From: Brugia malayi
Taxonomy: Eukaryota > Nematoda > Chromadorea > Rhabditida > Onchocercidae
Assembly: GCF_000002995.4 (NCBI RefSeq)
Contig: NW_025062477.1
Span: forward strand, 4,746,649-4,810,648
DNA length: 64,000 bases
Reading direction: 5' to 3'
The notes below the pieces were generated by a model. That model saw nothing but the letters and a program-made list of their open reading frames with translations. It did not search any database and was not told the DNA's origin. Shown here one piece after another: positions 62,301-64,000 of the stretch (positions within the stretch are counted from its first letter, which is position 1; every line of letters starts with the position of its first letter). A program made the position numbers and the translations under genes.

Positions 62301-64000
62301 GTCACAAAATCGCTTATTTAGCTGGGATTGTGCAAATTTTTACAGCTTAGTTTCATATTTACTAGCTTGCTACTACAATTTAATTGATTATTTAATATTT
62401 TGTTGCTAAAATGAATTCAACTGTGATAGGTTTTTAGAGCACTGGAAGCTCTTTAGAGATAATTGATTTTATAAAGTTTCTAACAACACTCTGAACAATG
62501 ACGAATTCAGATTTTGCCACTTTTTTTCCCGATGATGACATCCGGAATCTCCCATTATTTCCGATTTAGTATACACATATGCTTTCGTTTTTTAACTATA
62601 TTACTTAATGTTATATAATAAATAGCTACTAGTTGTATCCTTATTTAAAAACAAACTAAATCGTTTATTATTTATTTATTCTTTAAGAGAAGAATTTAAC
62701 GGGCTCAAAAATCAAACAAAATAAAGAAATTGTAAGGTCAAAAAATCACGAAATAAAAATTGATTCAATTTTTTTTTTTTAAATCAAACATTAGAATTAA
62801 AATTAGTAAGGTTTATAATTTAGGTATCATATAAACTATGATTCAGTTCTAAAAAAATAGCGAAAAAAAGGAAAATTCTATGAATAATAATAAGGTAAAG
62901 TTATGAGTAGTGTGAAATTTAAATTGCATACTTTTTTTTTTAAAATAAGTCATTAGGTTATGTTAGGAAGCAAAAGTGCGTCAATCATTTTTCTCTTTAG
63001 AAAAATTTCCGGAAATGTGTATAAATATTTTAATTAAGTTAGCATATTATTAAATAAGTGAAGGAGCAGATTAATAATATTTTCAGCACCTTTCCTTTTT
63101 TCCCTTTTTTTTCCTTCTGCTTATAAACATTTCCCATTAGATATCAATATTCAAAAAATAAATGAAATGATTCGTATAAGTGATCAAAATTTTTACAAAA
63201 ATTCATTCAATAAATTATTATTATTATTGATGTAATAATTATACAATTAAGGTAGTAAAAACTAATGAATAATTATAAAAATTGCATAATACATTACGTC
63301 AAAAACGTAACTTTCTTTTATCAAAGTTTCTTCTTCTATTCCCAAAGCCTAGAAATAAAGAAAAATCGTTTTTCATCTCCCTTGAAAATTCAACGAATTC
63401 ATTGAAATATATGATTGATTGTATCTGTGACGATGATATTTCCCATCAAAAATTTCTATTTTTCTAACTTATCGATTTATGCCTCTTATTATTCAATGAT
63501 TATTCATTTCTTCTTTCATTCTTATAAATTTATACAGAATAAAACTATATAGAATAAGCAGAAAAATTTAGCAGGTGAATTTTATTAGATGGATTTTTTA
63601 TCTATAAAATTAATCAGTTATTTAAATAAAAATTAATCATCGTTTCAAATAATATCTTTTTTCCTCTTTTTTCCATTGATATTACGTCAAGTCCATAATT
63701 ATTAGTGGCACAAAAGTTGATATACAATTATAATTTTTCTTACTTCAAATTAATTTTCAAATGCTTAGCTCATCTAATTTTCTTCGTTTTACTCATTTAT
63801 GTAATTAGTTGAGCATTTGCACATATCATTTAGATGCATAAAATTTAGTATTGTAACGAAAAAACTAATTTTAATAAAAGAAAAAAGCACAAAAATTGAA
63901 AGGTTAAGGAGTTTCATAGCTATGAGTCTACAAAAATGCAAAATGTATAAAAAGAAGCAGATAAACATAAAACAGAAAAATATATTAAGCTATAAGTGTA

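Larger units (their letters stand above)
49410..64000. other. Gene-poor, very AT-rich tract
   Basis: Over 14 kb without a reading frame I would defend. The short frames present are poly-Phe/Lys products of T or A runs, or CA-repeat translations, and show no domain or splice pattern. It may be a large intergenic region, or intron/UTR of a gene beyond the window. Notable tracts are listed separately. Confidence 0.6.

Noticed and set aside
1..64000. tRNA, rRNA or CRISPR-like arrays
   Set aside because: I searched by eye for B-box (GGTTCRANTCC) and regularly spaced repeats on both strands and found none that hold up.

Overview
The window looks like a piece of a nematode nuclear genome, most plausibly a filarial or other spirurid worm. 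The evidence is strong AT-richness, short GT-AG introns with TTTTCAG-like acceptors, a PRC1/SPD-1-type gene, divergent nuclear receptors and a decayed BEL/Pao retrotransposon. No species can be named from sequence alone. One 235-nt run of N (32813-33047) is a scaffold gap.

Layout. Positions 1-44036 are dominated by two overlapping inverted duplications. (i) 1-7966 (+) is repeated inverted at 22960-30925; the arms mirror each other (x pairs with 30926-x), and this repeat carries the BEL/Pao element. (ii) 6233-16301 (+) is repeated inverted at 33048-43870; this repeat carries two nuclear receptor genes, and its middle part (left 13544-14665) is strongly diverged between copies. Block 6233-7966 and a block of about 525-560 bp near 13.0-13.5 kb therefore exist three times.

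Genes in the duplicated part. Gene 1 (8242-11653 +, copy 38518-41861 -) is a seven-exon nuclear receptor. It has a long low-complexity N-terminus, a C4 DNA-binding domain and a short ligand-binding domain resembling retinoic acid receptors. Gene 2 (15032-16479 +, partial copy 33048-34316 -) has a different N-terminus and a first zinc finger, and is followed by a second first-finger exon and a second-finger exon (16788-17445) that end in a stop without a ligand-binding domain. A minus-strand fragment (about 19186-20713) carries an N-terminal motif shared with gene 1. I read the region as a small nuclear receptor cluster that has duplicated, inverted and been partly homogenised.

The unique right part holds one clear gene, a PRC1/Ase1/MAP65 (SPD-1) microtubule bundler on the minus strand (45819-49409, about 12 exons). 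From 49.4 kb to the end I see only AT-rich non-coding sequence with homopolymers and a CA microsatellite.

Caveat: the inverted copies are so similar that haplotype retention or misjoining in the assembly must be considered. The copies do differ by substitutions, indels, a coding frameshift and diverged islands, so they are not one sequence simply entered twice.
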